In this document: piece after piece, positions 11,883-22,935 of the stretch
Layout: the number at the start of each line of letters is the position of its first letter
Numbering within the stretch: position 1 is the stretch's first letter
Assembly: GCA_030411725.1 (NCBI GenBank)
Contig: MU839827.1
Coordinates: forward strand, 3,727,027 to 3,791,026
Length of the DNA: 64,000 nucleotides
Direction: 5' to 3'
Source of the DNA: Echria macrotheca
Lineage: Eukaryota > Ascomycota > Sordariomycetes > Sordariales > Schizotheciaceae
The notes under the pieces: generated by a model
Told to the model about the DNA's origin: nothing
Databases searched by the model: none
What the model saw: the letters and a program-made list of their open reading frames with translations, nothing else
Made by a program: the position numbers and the translations under genes

Positions 11883-14524
11883 TTAGCTCTTCTTCTCCAC
11901 AATCTTGGGCACAATCCACCACTCATGATAGCTCTTCGCCGGCTTAGGCAGTTCAACCATCACCTTTTGCTCCCCCGGCGCCATCCCACCCTCCTTGGCC
12001 GCCCCAGACTCCAAGGCCCTGCGAATGGCGGCAACAGCAATGTTGATCGCAATGCCAGACTTGTTACAATTCTTGATGCCAGCCAGCCACCGCTCGTGCG
12101 CATTCGCCGTAAACGCCTCCTTCTCGCCCATCTTGCCGAGCACATCGTACCCCATCTTGGCGTTCACCACGGCGCGCTGCGCAAAGTCTAGAAGCCCGGC
12201 CGTGGACGTCTCGTGCTGCGCCGACAGACGTACAAAGTTATCGTACGACGGAAGCCGGGGCAGGCTAATAGGCGCAAACGGCTTCATGCGGATCTCGTAC
12301 CGAAGCTCGTCCGAGCTGTAGGGACGCGGCGGCGGCACGATGAGCCGCAGACGGCCGAGTACCGTATAGAGACAGGAAAGGGCGTCGGCCAGCTCCAACG
12401 TCGAGGTCGCATCGAGAATCGTGGCGCGAAGGTAAGAAAGGGACGTGGTAAACGTGGCCTCCATGGCCGCCGTGTTGGAGAAAGGGTGAGCGCGAAGCTC
12501 GTTAAGCCGCTGGACCGTAAACGCCTTGATGCGCTCAGCATGTTTCGCCCGCGTCTTGGCGAGGTAGCTGAGATACCAGTACATGCCCGCCATCTCGTCT
12601 GGTTGGTACGTCTCGAGTTCGAATCCTAGCTGGACGATCCATTCCATGAGACGCACTTTGTACAGGTATGCCCAAGACGAAAGCGGGATTGAGTAGGCGG
12701 GCGTGGAGCCGTCATACGTGATCGGCTTCTCCTCCAGCTGGACCTGGAGAAGCTGGTCAATCTCTTCGGCATCCATCTGCACCGTTTCCCAGTCCTGGAT
12801 TGCGTGGCATAGTGCCCTTCTTACTCGACATCGGTTCTGGCACAGAGCCTTGAAAATGTCAAGGTACGACGGCGCTACTCTCTGTCGAAACAGCTCCATC
12901 TGGTGAGCAATGGCAAACCGTGTATCGTGAGGAGCTTCGACTTCGTCGTTGGCAGGGTCGAGAAGCCGACTGCATGGCAAAGCTACGATAGAGAGATCGT
13001 CGTCAAGAACCTGGCGGATGCTGACTCTACCGAGCACAACCATGTCTTGTATTAGAAACCACTGAAGGAGGGTGCGGATGTAAACCAGAGGCTGGGGTTT
13101 TTGCGCCTGGAAAGTGACGACGAAGTTCTGTCATGGTTGTCAGCCATATCACCCGCGTTGTCAGCATGACAGGACCTCGTACCAATAGACTTTGGGAATC
13201 CGTGTAGTTTAGGATCTTGAGAAGATCAATCCCATCGGCAAAGAACTTCTTGAAATGTTCGTACGTCTCCTCGAAGCTCGGCTGAACAATCGGCCGTGGC
13301 GGCATCGTGCTGGCCAGACGACGTTGAAGCTTTGTGCTGAATGCTTCGGGAACCGGCGTCCCAAGATGCCGAGACCTATTGATAGGTTCCCAGATAGCCT
13401 TCATCTGCGACCAGGGAAGACTCAGCGACTCCCAATGGCTGCGCAGCTCAGCCAGCTCGATGGCTCTGAGGAATGCAGTCCTCAACTCGAGGCGGAAGCT
13501 GAGAGCGTCGGCCATCTCATCAGAAATCTTGGGCCGAAGGCTATGAACCAGCCTCTTCGCCGCCATAATTTCATCGCGAATCTCGATATCGTCGATGTTT
13601 TCCAACAGCGATCGATGATACGTAGTCGTGACAAAATCCTCCTCCTGAAACTAGGGTTAGTGTAAGCCGTAAGACAACAAGGGAAACTTGCCTCGTAGTA
13701 ATGCTCGTACTTGATGCGTTCATTGACATGCAAGCAGGCCTTCAGCAAGCCCAAGCAATAAGCCCGCAGCACGATAAACATCGGATCTCGCGGACCTTCC
13801 CCTCTGATGAAGTCTGCCTCTTTTATGGTTGTAGGGTTAGGCACCAGCATGGCTTCGATGTAGACATTTGTCAGGAGAGTCTGGGATAGGGGGTATCCGA
13901 GATGCCAAGCCATCTGCAGCAGTCCAGAATCAGCGTCGGGTCGTCAAGTTCCTCACGACAAGACCGACCTCGAGACACAATAGCTGGTCAATAATCCCCA
14001 GAACCTCAGCCGGCAACAGTGGTCGTGTCACATCATAGTCTTCGTCAAGCGACTCGTCCGGGGCAAGACAGCCGCTATCCATCTTGGGGTCCATGATCTG
14101 GAATATCCGTCAGTCAGGGGACTGGATATTAGCAGAAGGAGACGGTTCTTACTTCGATGGCCCCGACCGACTCGAAAAGGGTAAAGTAGCCATCCTTGAC
14201 TAGCTGTCCAGGCTCCAACGCTGGTCGGAAAAGACGAGGTCAGTTTGCCGAGCGAGGACCAGTGGTCAGCGAGAGCTTACTTGCAGCCGCATCGAGAAAG
14301 TTGCGAGTAATGTCAATTGCAATGACACCCTCGCTGGTGACCGGCGGCGGTTGAGGTTGGCCATAGCAGTAGACGGGGTGGTCGATGGATAGGCCTGTGA
14401 ACTCTTCAAAATGGTTGGGCTGCGGGTCAGCGATGAGCCTTTACCTAACGGAGGGGTTTGTGTGCACACACTGCACGCACTGCACGCACTCACCTTGCGA
14501 GACGCTGGCCTCCTCCTGGGCCAT
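11883..14524 (-). CDS. MAK10: NatC N-terminal acetyltransferase auxiliary subunit (Mak10/Naa35)
   Basis: Seven-exon model: 14524-14490, 14438-14281, 14220-14153, 14097-13969, 13913-13692, 13644-13183, 13127-11883; 772 residues. Family hallmarks run across the splices: DITRNFLDAA, then LVKDGYFTLFESVGAIE joined to IMDPKMDSGCLAPDE, then AWHLGYPLSQTL and, at the last join, NFVVTFQAQKPQPLVYIRTL. Mak10 anchors NatC (with Naa30 and Naa38) to the ribosome, where it acetylates nascent chains starting Met-hydrophobic. Intron 5 (13691-13645) has a GC donor, GAG/GCAAGT, instead of GT. The first splice is uncertain. The stronger-looking GTGAGT donor at 14493 puts exon 2 out of frame when joined to the CGCAG acceptor at 14420. 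The model given (GTGCGT donor, AAAG acceptor, 51-base intron) keeps the frame and reads SQGELIADPQPNHFEEF. Confidence 0.85.
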
Positions 14525-15106
14525 GGTAATACTGTTGCTGTCCTGCCGAATAAAAAGGAAATGGTTTACCTGTGGGTGCACCTCATGTTTTTGGGTGGGA
14601 CGGTGCAAGACGAAAGTCCTAGGCAGGCGTGAGTATAAGGTTCAGTCAAGAGAAGCTCTGTGAGAACGCGCGGTTGGGCTCGGTAAAACCGTAGCCTCGA
14701 CAGCGGGAGGCAGCATGCAGTGGCCAAATGAACATAATCAAGCAAAATCTGTGACAATAGCATGAAAAATACATGATTATTCAAAGGCATATGTTTTATC
14801 TGTCATTGAGACCACCAGCATGGCATGCATGGCCTGGGCGAATCCGGTCACTGACGGGGTGGGAAGCTCCTCGAGCTACGAGCTACGGACCACCAACCAA
14901 CCCAGCCATTGCGACAAACTTCACATACTTGCCTCTTGATTATCGTCTATTGTCCTGTCCCCAATATGATACAGTTTTTTGGCACCCGCACAGCACGGCA
15001 GAATGCTTGACTTCTGCTCGTCCTTCTAGTCCCCAGACCAGGTCGGCCACCACCAGACTCGCTAGACGACCACGCCCCCTATCCTTTCCCCCGAGCTCGA
15101 GCTGCT
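14525..15106. other. intergenic: mak10 promoter and ATP15 3' flank
   Basis: No supportable gene. The mak10 leader has one upstream ATG (near 14570-14575 on the minus strand) that opens only six codons. Confidence 0.5.
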
Positions 15107-15497
15107 TTACGAAGAGGCATTCGCCCTTTCGGTATACGCGGCGGCGTTCGCATCGGCCACGCTCTGGGGTTCGCCCTGCTTGCCGTTCTGTTGTCCGCAT
15201 CATGAGCGAATTAGCCGTTCTGTCCTGATTCCAGGCGCATCCCATCTGTCGCCCTCGTCCACCGCCTCGACAAACTCACCGTCCACTTGGTAAACTTGAG
15301 ATCCATCTCGCCTCGGCGCTCGGCGGCCAGTCGCTTGTCGTCCTTCAGGCTGCGGCGCACGACGCGGGCGGCGACCGCGAGGTAGCGGTTGTAGCTGCGG
15401 ACACACCACGTTAGCATCACCGACCGCGCATCTCAAGAATTGCAAACTAGGACAATTGCACTCACGTAAGACCGGCTGCTTTCCACGCGGCTGTCAT
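15107..15497 (-). CDS. ATP15: mitochondrial F1-ATP synthase subunit epsilon
   Basis: Three exons, 15497-15466, 15394-15280 and 15187-15107, encode 75 residues. The introns are 71 and 92 bases with GTGAG donors and CAG acceptors. The protein begins MTAAWKAAGLTYNRYLAVAA and continues with RRSLKDDKRLAAERRGEMDL and KFTKWTNGKQGE, the classic short epsilon chain of the F1 central stalk. It packs beside gamma and delta in the mitochondrial matrix. The gene is too short and intron-split to appear as one open frame, so it is easily missed. The 25-residue tail after NGKQ is longer than in yeast (62 residues). Its upstream region has a CCAAT box and an E-box. Confidence 0.93.
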
Positions 15498-15913
15498 TTT
15501 GGAGGCGTGTATAGGTCAGTGGTGAACCTGTACTTCGGAGTGTTGGTGATGGATCCGTTGACTGGCAAAAAAGGTCTCGAGCGTTCATCCGAGAAGCTCC
15601 GCCAGCTCCGCATCACGTGACCCAATTGGCGAGCTGCTCTTGCAACAATGGGGTTATGCACAAACACGATCATCCTCAGCGAGCTTTACAAAAGCTTTAG
15701 AATTACTGTAATTGCCCGCATCGACATCCGCTAGGAAACCCAAACTAGATCGCATGTAGCCAAAGAGCTCCTCCACCCCAGATCTTCACGTAAGAAAGTA
15801 GGTTTAAACGTCTAGAGGTTACTATATGCACAAAGGACGAGCCGCGAGTTTTCAACGGCCGAGTGGGCTGATGCTGTTGGTACATTTTCCTTTCCCCTTC
15901 CCCGTAACCAAGT
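15498..15913. other. intergenic: ATP15 promoter and QCR2 3' flank
   Basis: 416 bases between two genes on the same strand. It holds the E-box/CCAAT pair and otherwise nothing recognisable. Confidence 0.5.
15612..15629 (-). promoter_or_regulatory. adjacent E-box and CCAAT palindrome upstream of ATP15
   Basis: ATCACGTGAC (15612-15621, CACGTG core) abuts CCAATTGG (15622-15629), about 115-130 bases upstream of the ATP15 start. CCAAT is bound by the Hap2/3/5 complex, a known activator of respiratory genes; CACGTG is a bHLH site. The sites are seen directly; their use is inferred. Confidence 0.4.
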
Positions 15914-17459
15914 CTATACCTTCAGACCAAGGTCCTCTGCGTAGGGCAACACAAAGAGATCTCCCACCGACGCCACCGACGCCTTGCCTTCCAATAATGT
16001 CTTCGCCGCCTGCATACATGTCAGCATCTGCAACGCAACTTGTGAAAAGGTACTTACAGCCTTAAGCTTGTCGCCGTTCACCGACTCCAGGGCTTTAAGT
16101 CTGTCGGAAACAACCAGGGGTTGACCTCCGCTGATCAGGTTCGCGCCGGCATGGACGAGGCCAGCACCGCTGGTCTCGCTGAGAGCAAGAAGGTTGAATC
16201 GCGCCTTGGCCACAGCCTTGACGACATCCTCTTGAGGAATAGAGCCATCGGCAACGCTCTTGATAGCCTTCACCGCCTCCTCAGCCACCTTGCGAACGCC
16301 CAAAGCGCTGCCACCGCTGATCTGGATAGTGAACAGACCGGCATCCGAGTAAGCGAAGTTGGCAGCATGCGCATGCACGCCGGGCACGCCTGAGGTAGCC
16401 TTGGACAAGAGGCTGAATCCGGGAGACCACTTGATGCCCGACTCTCCGCCGAGGAGGCCAGCCAGAACAGCGATCTCGGGCTTATTCTCGCCAAGAGAGG
16501 CACCGTTGAAACCAATGACGACCGCGTTGGACCCATTCCTGGAAATTCTCGTCTCACCGCCGTGGTACTTGGAGGTGTTGGAGAAGATCGACTCCTGAGA
16601 CTCGGTAGGTACCGCCTTGAAGAAAGACTCGACCCACTTCGACAGGCCAGCCTCGCTCGCGCCGTCGGCGACAACAGCGATGTTCGACTTGGTATAGGCA
16701 GCGTAAGCAAAAGCCCCGACGTTGCCCTCGTTCAGGTACGACGATACTGGCGTCTCGGGTGTCGGATAGAGAGGGGCACCAAGGCCCTTGTGGAAGGCAA
16801 CCGAGTGCGCCGCGTCAAGGGCAACCGCGGCATTGTCAACCTTGGACTGCTTCAGGTGAATGACATCCTCAACCTCCTCGAGAAACTCGTGAGCTAGAAG
16901 AAACGTGAGCGCGACTCTATGTAGGTGCGGTGTCTAGATCAACGCACTCGTGTACTGGGTCTTGGAGATAACCTCGGCAAGGAGCTCGGCGAAGTAAGGG
17001 AGGTCTTCGCGCAGAAAGTTGGCCTGCAGGATCAGGGCTTCGCGAGTGTGGTAAGCACTCAATTGGGCACCAAGGAGTTCGGATTCGCGGGTGATGCGGA
17101 GGGCGGAGCGTTTTTCTGTGTTCTAACGTCGAAAACACAAATTAGCTCATCGACACCTGACGCGCGACAGCTCCGGCAAGCTGCCGGTGCTCAATTGAAC
17201 CAACCTTGAACGCAAACTCCTCCAATCCGACCGTCAAGCCTGGGAGAGGCTCGTATCTGGTACCGGCTTTGGCGATGACAGCGAGGCGGGTGGTTGGGCC
17301 GTGGTCGTCTCGGGAGGCGACCTTGACGCCGGCGACGGTGGTCGGATTGTACGATGCCTTCTCTGAGGCCGCGGCGAACCCGCGCTGCGCAACCTTCGCA
17401 GCACTGCGACTGCGAAGAGCGAGCTGGCTGCCCCTCGACAGAGCCGATCGGGAGATCAT
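15914..17459 (-). CDS. QCR2: ubiquinol-cytochrome c reductase core protein 2 (complex III)
   Basis: Four exons, 17459-17205, 17122-16948, 16893-16058 and 16009-15914; 453 residues, the expected size. The N-terminus is a basic, serine/arginine-rich mitochondrial presequence (MISRSALSRGSQLALRSRSA). Two M16 peptidase-like halves follow, with VASRDDHGPTTRLAVIAKAG and ALILQANFLREDLPYFAELL in the first. The HxxEH zinc motif of active members is replaced by GLEEFAFK, as expected for core 2, which is structural. It sits on the matrix face of complex III in the inner membrane. The introns of 82, 54 and 48 bases use GTTGGT, GTGCGT and GTAAGT donors. It lies just upstream of, and on the same strand as, ATP15. 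Confidence 0.93.
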
Positions 17460-17947
17460 GGTAGGGGGGCGGTGTCGTCAATTGACGGTCGAAAGGTTCG
17501 CAGCAGCTCTGCTTGGGGGAGCTGTTCTCGAGCAGTTCCGAAAATTCCCTGTCAGGTCCGTCTTCCCGGCTCCTTGCGAGGCGGAAAAATATCTCTACCG
17601 AGCACTGCACCCGCCAACCCTAACCCGAAGGGCCCCTGCGGCTGCTGGAACCAGTCAGCAACGAAGCCTGCCATGTGATTGGATAAAAATGGACTGTGGA
17701 GAGCTTGCGATGCCCCGCGTCAAACCTTGCATGACTCTCCTCGACAGTTGCTCGCCAGTTGCGACTCAAAAAAAAGCTACTGTATAATTCTTTTGTCCCC
17801 CACCAGCCCATGAATCGCCTTTTCCTCTCCTCGTCGCACTTGCTCTAACTCCTCAATGACCACCCCGTAGCAACCGTGGTAGCTCTAGAGATAGTGAGAG
17901 GATCTCTAGGAGCCAGACCTTTCACAACAACCATTTCTTGCATCGAA
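17460..17947. other. bidirectional promoter between QCR2 and RPC82
   Basis: 488 bases separate two diverging starts. A minus-strand CCAATCA (complement of 17676-17682) lies about 220 bases from the QCR2 ATG, a plausible Hap-complex site for a respiratory gene. No open frame of interest. Confidence 0.5.
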
Positions 17948-20093
17948 ATGCATGTTGTTAGTCACCTCCCTCCAACTCGCGAAGCAACGATGCTGACGGG
18001 TTATTCAGACACAGAACGCGGCGGAGCTTTGCTCTCTCCTTGTTGACGAGTTCCATGGCGAGCTTCCGTCGGTACGATGATCCCTATTTTCAACACGAGG
18101 GGCTTCAACTAATTACAACCCCAGAGAATCTACTCCACGCTCCTCATGCGGGGCAAATCATCGATTCAGCAGTTATGCCAATATACGCTCATGACCCCTC
18201 GCCAGCTGCGACATGGCCTGGCGGTGCTTCATCAATTCAATTTGCTCTTCAACCAGGTCGAGGATAACGGCATGACATTGTACGAGGCGAATCCGGACCA
18301 CACCTATAACCTGGTACGGGCCGGGAGAATCCTCGAGATGGTTGAGACCTCGTTCGGTCCTGCTGGCAAGGACGTGATGCAGAGTCTCTTCACTTCTGGT
18401 CAGACGCGCATCTCGGACCTTGTCACAGCCTACCAAGGGAAAAGCGGCCGTGCCAACGGGCTCTCGAAACAGTTCGACGACGAAGACGACGAGGACAACA
18501 AGGCCAATGGCATGAACGGAGCGCCGAGCCAGTCGAAGAAGCTAGAAGGCCCAGTAAAGTCCACCGCAGAGCTCAATTCAATCCTATGTCGTCTCGTCGA
18601 AGCCGAACTGATCGACGTGGTCCACCGCCGAACATTTATCAGCCCCGAGGGTATCCTGAAGGCCGTGGACAAGGAAGTCACGGATAAGTTCTTTCCAAAC
18701 GGCGTCAAGGGAGGGAAGGGAAAAATTGAACACAAACAGCATATTGGGGAAGCGCTCCGTAGTATTCGAGGCGAGTCCAAATCCTTGAAGAGAAAATTGG
18801 AGCAAAACGGCCCAGCGGCGAAGAGACGCAAGTTGTTCGCGAATGGCATCTCATCCAATGGTTTCTCCAACGGGGTTCATGACGATGAAGTTGACCCCGC
18901 CCTCGATGTAAGGCTGCACGACGAATGAGCGCGTCGCCGATGCTAACATTTTCACACAGGCCAAACAGGTGGTTCGAATCAATTACGAGAAGTGTTTAGT
19001 GGACCTCCGCAATAGACGACTGGTACAATTCGTCACTGAACTGATTGGAGACATTACTGCCTATGTGTACGGCGTACTCCTGCATTTACTGACGAAGCGT
19101 ATTCCGCGTTGCCGCTTAGATGCCACGATGGATCTTGACCAAGACGGCCAAGAGACAGATCAGCAAGGGCCCGTGTTCGTCACAACGGCGGAACTTCTCG
19201 ATCAACTCAAAACGTCCATCGACCTCTCACAAGGACTGGGAAAGACGTCAGCTCAAGATATAGCCACGAAAGCAGCAGAAAAGATATCCGAACACCCACC
19301 GAAACCGAAACTTTGGATTGAGGAGACCGAGGTTGATGGTGAGGCGAGTGAGGATGAATCGGATGACGACAACGAAAGCGACACCGGGTACGACGCCGAC
19401 TACAAGCCTGCCGTTAATGGCACCAGGGTCAAATTCGCAGATGGTGTGGCTCCCAAAGAACAGCGTCTGGACCGTACAGGGCAGCTTCGCCAGCATCTGC
19501 TGCTGCTTTCCAACAGCGCCCAAGGATTTGTTCGTCACTGCGGACACGACGAGTGGACTGTGGACTTTGCGCCACTGATGAAAGTTCTTCGCGAAGCAGA
19601 GCTCGACTCCACTATCGAACGGACGTCGGGCAGAGACGGCATGCGGCTTGTCCGGATCCTGCGGGATAAAGGCAAGCTGGACGAAAAGGCGCTGCATAGC
19701 ATCGCACTCATGCGCAAACCTGACGTCCAGAAGAAGATGACGGAAATGCTCAAAGCCGGCTTCGTCCACGTCCAGGAGGTGCCGCGAGACAACAAGGCAG
19801 ACGTCAAGAAGTCTATTTTCTTGTGGTTCTGCGACACCGACATGAGTTTCAAGAAAATCACCGACAACTGCTACCGGGCCATGGTACGGTGCATCCAGAC
19901 GTTGGAAGTACTCCGACAGAATGAGCAGGAGGTCCTCATGCTCACAAGACGGACAGACGTCAAGGGGAGAGAGAAAGACGTGATGAGGGAGGAATACTAT
20001 GAGCGCTATGCTCGTTTCCAAGACAATGAGCGGAAGCTCTTTGCGCAAGTCATGAGGCTCGACGACCTTGTTGCTCTTCTTCGGGACTTTTAG
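17948..20093 (+). CDS. RPC82: DNA-directed RNA polymerase III subunit RPC3 (RPC82)
   Basis: Four exons: 17948-17956 (only MHV), 18009-18071, 18125-18907 and 18960-20093; 662 residues. The introns are 52-53 bases with CTGAC/CTAAC branch sites. The N-terminus reads TQNAAELCSLLVDEFHGELP, then RIYSTLLMRGKSSIQQL and TPRQLRHGLAVLHQFNLL, the first winged-helix unit of RPC82. After the third intron come VVRINYEKCLVDLRNRRL and later winged-helix units, with an acidic loop near residues 400-420. RPC82 belongs to the RPC82/34/31 trimer, which opens promoter DNA for Pol III at tRNA and 5S genes. The nine-base first coding exon rests on GTTAGT...TTCAG and is slightly less certain than the rest. Confidence 0.92.
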
Positions 20094-20872
20094 AGGGTAT
20101 TGGGGGAAAAGTATTCCTGCATTGGACGGCCGTCTGTATCACTGGTGCATGGGCGGCGTATCAAGGTTAAACGGCATTTATGGGCGTTTGCGGAGGTCTC
20201 AGGTCTTCTGGGTTGTATTTCTGACAGCGCGATTGGGCTTGTGGTTCGCTACTCTGAGCGTGAGTCGGGGGTTTCCTGGAGGTATTGGCCGGTTTCCATC
20301 GCCCAGTTACTCCATATAGGAATATGTATGCATTTTGATATGGGGCCAAATTTTCCTCTGATGTTGCATCAGATTCATGACGGATTTGTTTGTGTATTCC
20401 AGACATCTAGACAATCCAATTGACGAGCTCGAGTTTCCATATGGTATCACATGCAGGAGCAAGTTGAAGACGGGACGACGATGATGCCATTCCCCGAGTC
20501 CCGAATTTCGCGTGTCAGGTGGAGCGCAGAGGACGGGCGATAAGAGCATTGTAGGGGGATGATAAGCATTCTCGACAGGGGTTTGGATGGGGGGTCTCCG
20601 CTAAATTTTGCGCCAGACGCGCGCCGCCGCTGTCGGAGCTAGCGTGGTTTATCGGCGATCGGCGACGGTATCAATTTTTTTTTCTGGTAGGTCGACTGAC
20701 TGACTCGATTCGATTGATTTCTCACCAACACCTCACCTCCTCGTCGTCGTCCTCGTCCTCGTCGTCATTCCTCGTCCGGTACCGTCGCCAATTTGTATCC
20801 CTCGTCCGTCCGTCCTTCCTCTCGTCCCGATCCATTCGTTTTTGTTTTAAGGAAAGAAAAAAAAGGGCAAAG
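20094..20872. other. intergenic: RPC82 3' flank and GGC1 promoter
   Basis: About 20740-20800 is a pyrimidine-rich TCG/TCC tract just upstream of the GGC1 start, a common fungal promoter and leader feature. No gene seen. Confidence 0.5.
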
Positions 20873-22383
20873 ATGTCTCCACCTATGGCGGGCGCGCAGG
20901 AGAAGGAGTCGAATTTGGCAAGGTTGTTGGGGTCCGGTAGGGATAAACTTGCCCATTGAAGGGGGGGGGGATGATAGTTGGCTGATTGGTGTTCTTTTGT
21001 GGTTGTGGTTAGGGTCGGCTGGTATTGCTGAGTTGGCGATTTTTCATCCGGTAAGACTGGACTGATCCATCTCGATTGGGTTCTGGGAAGGGGGGAAGGG
21101 GGATGGATGGATGGATGGTTGTTTGCTAACGCTGGATTTTCTTTTCAGGTCGACACGATTGCGAAGCGATTGATGAGCAACGAGACCAAGGTTCGTTCGT
21201 TATCCGCGCCTGCCTGCCTGCCTACGGACACGAGGATGGCTGAACTAAAGGACGATGGGGAACGGAACAGGTCAGCAGCCTGACGCAGCTCAACACGGTC
21301 ATCTTCAAGGACAAGGCGGCGGCGCCGTTGGGGAGGAAGTTTGTCTCGCTGTTTCCGGGGCTGGGGTATGCGGCTGGGTACAAGGTGAGTTTTAGAGTCG
21401 TTCTCGTTTCCGCTGTTGGAAGAAGAAGAAGGGATTGGATGGACACAATGGGGATGGGGCTGATTTTTGAGATGGGGAATAGGTCCTCCAGCGGATATAC
21501 AAGTACGGCGGCCAGCCGGTGGCCCGCGATTACCTCGGGACGCACTACGGCAAGGACTTTGAGAATGCGTTTGGCAAGAAGACGGGCAAGGCTATTATGC
21601 ACTCGACGGCGGGCAGGTATGTTGCTTCTTTCTATACAATCAGATGCCTGGGTGTGACAGAGGTGGATTGGGTTGGGTTTCGGGATATCTGTGTGACTGA
21701 CACATTATTTTTTCACAGCTTAATCGGCATCGGCGAGATCGTCCTCCTCCCCCTCGACGTCCTCAAGATCAAGCGCCAGACCAACCCCGAGGCCTTCCGC
21801 GGCCGTGGTGTGCTCAAGATTATCAAGGACGAGGGATTCGGTCTCTACCGAGGATGGGGCTGGACCGCCGCCCGTAACGCCCCTGGCTCATTTGCCGTAC
21901 GTCTTTTTTTTTTTTTTTGCGTCTCTTATCATCACACAACTAACACAAGAAACACAACAGCTCTTCGGCGGCTCCGCCTTCGCCAAGGAATTCCTCTTCG
22001 GCCTGCAAGACTACAACAAGGCGTCGTGGTTCCAAAACTTTATCGCGTCCATCGCCGGCGCGTCGGCCTCGCTCGTTGTGTCGGCGCCGTTGGATGTCAT
22101 CAAGACGCGCATCCAGAACCGCAACTTTGATAACCCCGAGAGCGGGTTCCGGATTCTGACGAATATGGCGCGGAATGAGGGTGCTTCTGCTTTCTTCAAG
22201 GGGTTGGTGCCCAAGGTATGTTTTTTTTTTTTTGTCGCTGTGGATCATAAGAAAAAAAGGGAGGGTCATGATGGCTGACAGATGACCGAAACACAGCTGT
22301 TGATGACTGGCCCCAAACTTGTCTTCTCGTTCTGGTTGGCTCAGACTTTGATTCCCGCCTTTGATATTGCTTTCAAGCGATAG
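20873..22383 (+). CDS. GGC1: mitochondrial GTP/GDP carrier (GGC1/YHM1 type)
   Basis: Eight exons: 20873-20936, 21013-21050, 21149-21190, 21271-21384, 21483-21616, 21719-21896, 21961-22215, 22297-22383; 303 residues against 300 in yeast. The three carrier signatures are HPVDTIAKR, LPLDVLKIK and APLDVIKTR. The long match to the GGC1 branch (SAGIAELAIFHP, GLGYAAGYKVLQRIYKYGGQP, GWGWTAARNAPGSFALFGG) makes the assignment specific. The protein imports GTP into the matrix in exchange for GDP and affects iron homeostasis in yeast. Seven introns in a 912-base reading frame make this the most intron-dense gene of the window. Several introns carry homopolymer runs (ten G at 20961-20970, T-runs at 21904 and 22219) and a GGAT repeat near 21100. 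Confidence 0.92.
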
Positions 22384-22781
22384 GGACTGTAGGAATCACG
22401 GTGAGCGGCCGGGTGAGTGGTGTGAGATGAGAGAGATCTACGATTGGCACCGCGGGATATGTGTATGAACCAAAAGATATAGCCATGTAACAACCGATTA
22501 CATGGGAGGGAGGAACAAAAGGCGAGGAGGTTCTGGTCCCAAAACATTTCTGGCGTTGCGGTCGTTGTGGTGGAACTTCTATAACCAAAAACTGCGTCTG
22601 TCAGTCAGTCCCCGATCTCAACCAGATGGGAGGATGAGGTCCACGGACACGCAGCCAGTTACATAGATTCGCTTTTATTATAATAGACTTCCAAAATCTC
22701 TCTTCTCCGCTACGCACATCTCTATAATCTCTATATACCCCTGTTTTGTCGTCACAGAAACATATATATATATACATACAT
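22384..22781. other. intergenic, convergent 3' flanks
   Basis: Short stretch between two converging stops, with a (TA)n tract near 22764-22776. Nothing else seen. Confidence 0.5.
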
Positions 22782-22901
22782 TCACCGCCAAAACTTGGAA
22801 CTAGTATAATACGCCGCGCTATCCACCCGCGACACCTTCAACGTCCCAGTCCAATGGAAATGCTGCTGCGGCTCCTCGCCCAACGACGACGATGACGACG
22901 A

Positions 22902-22935
<34 letters not shown>

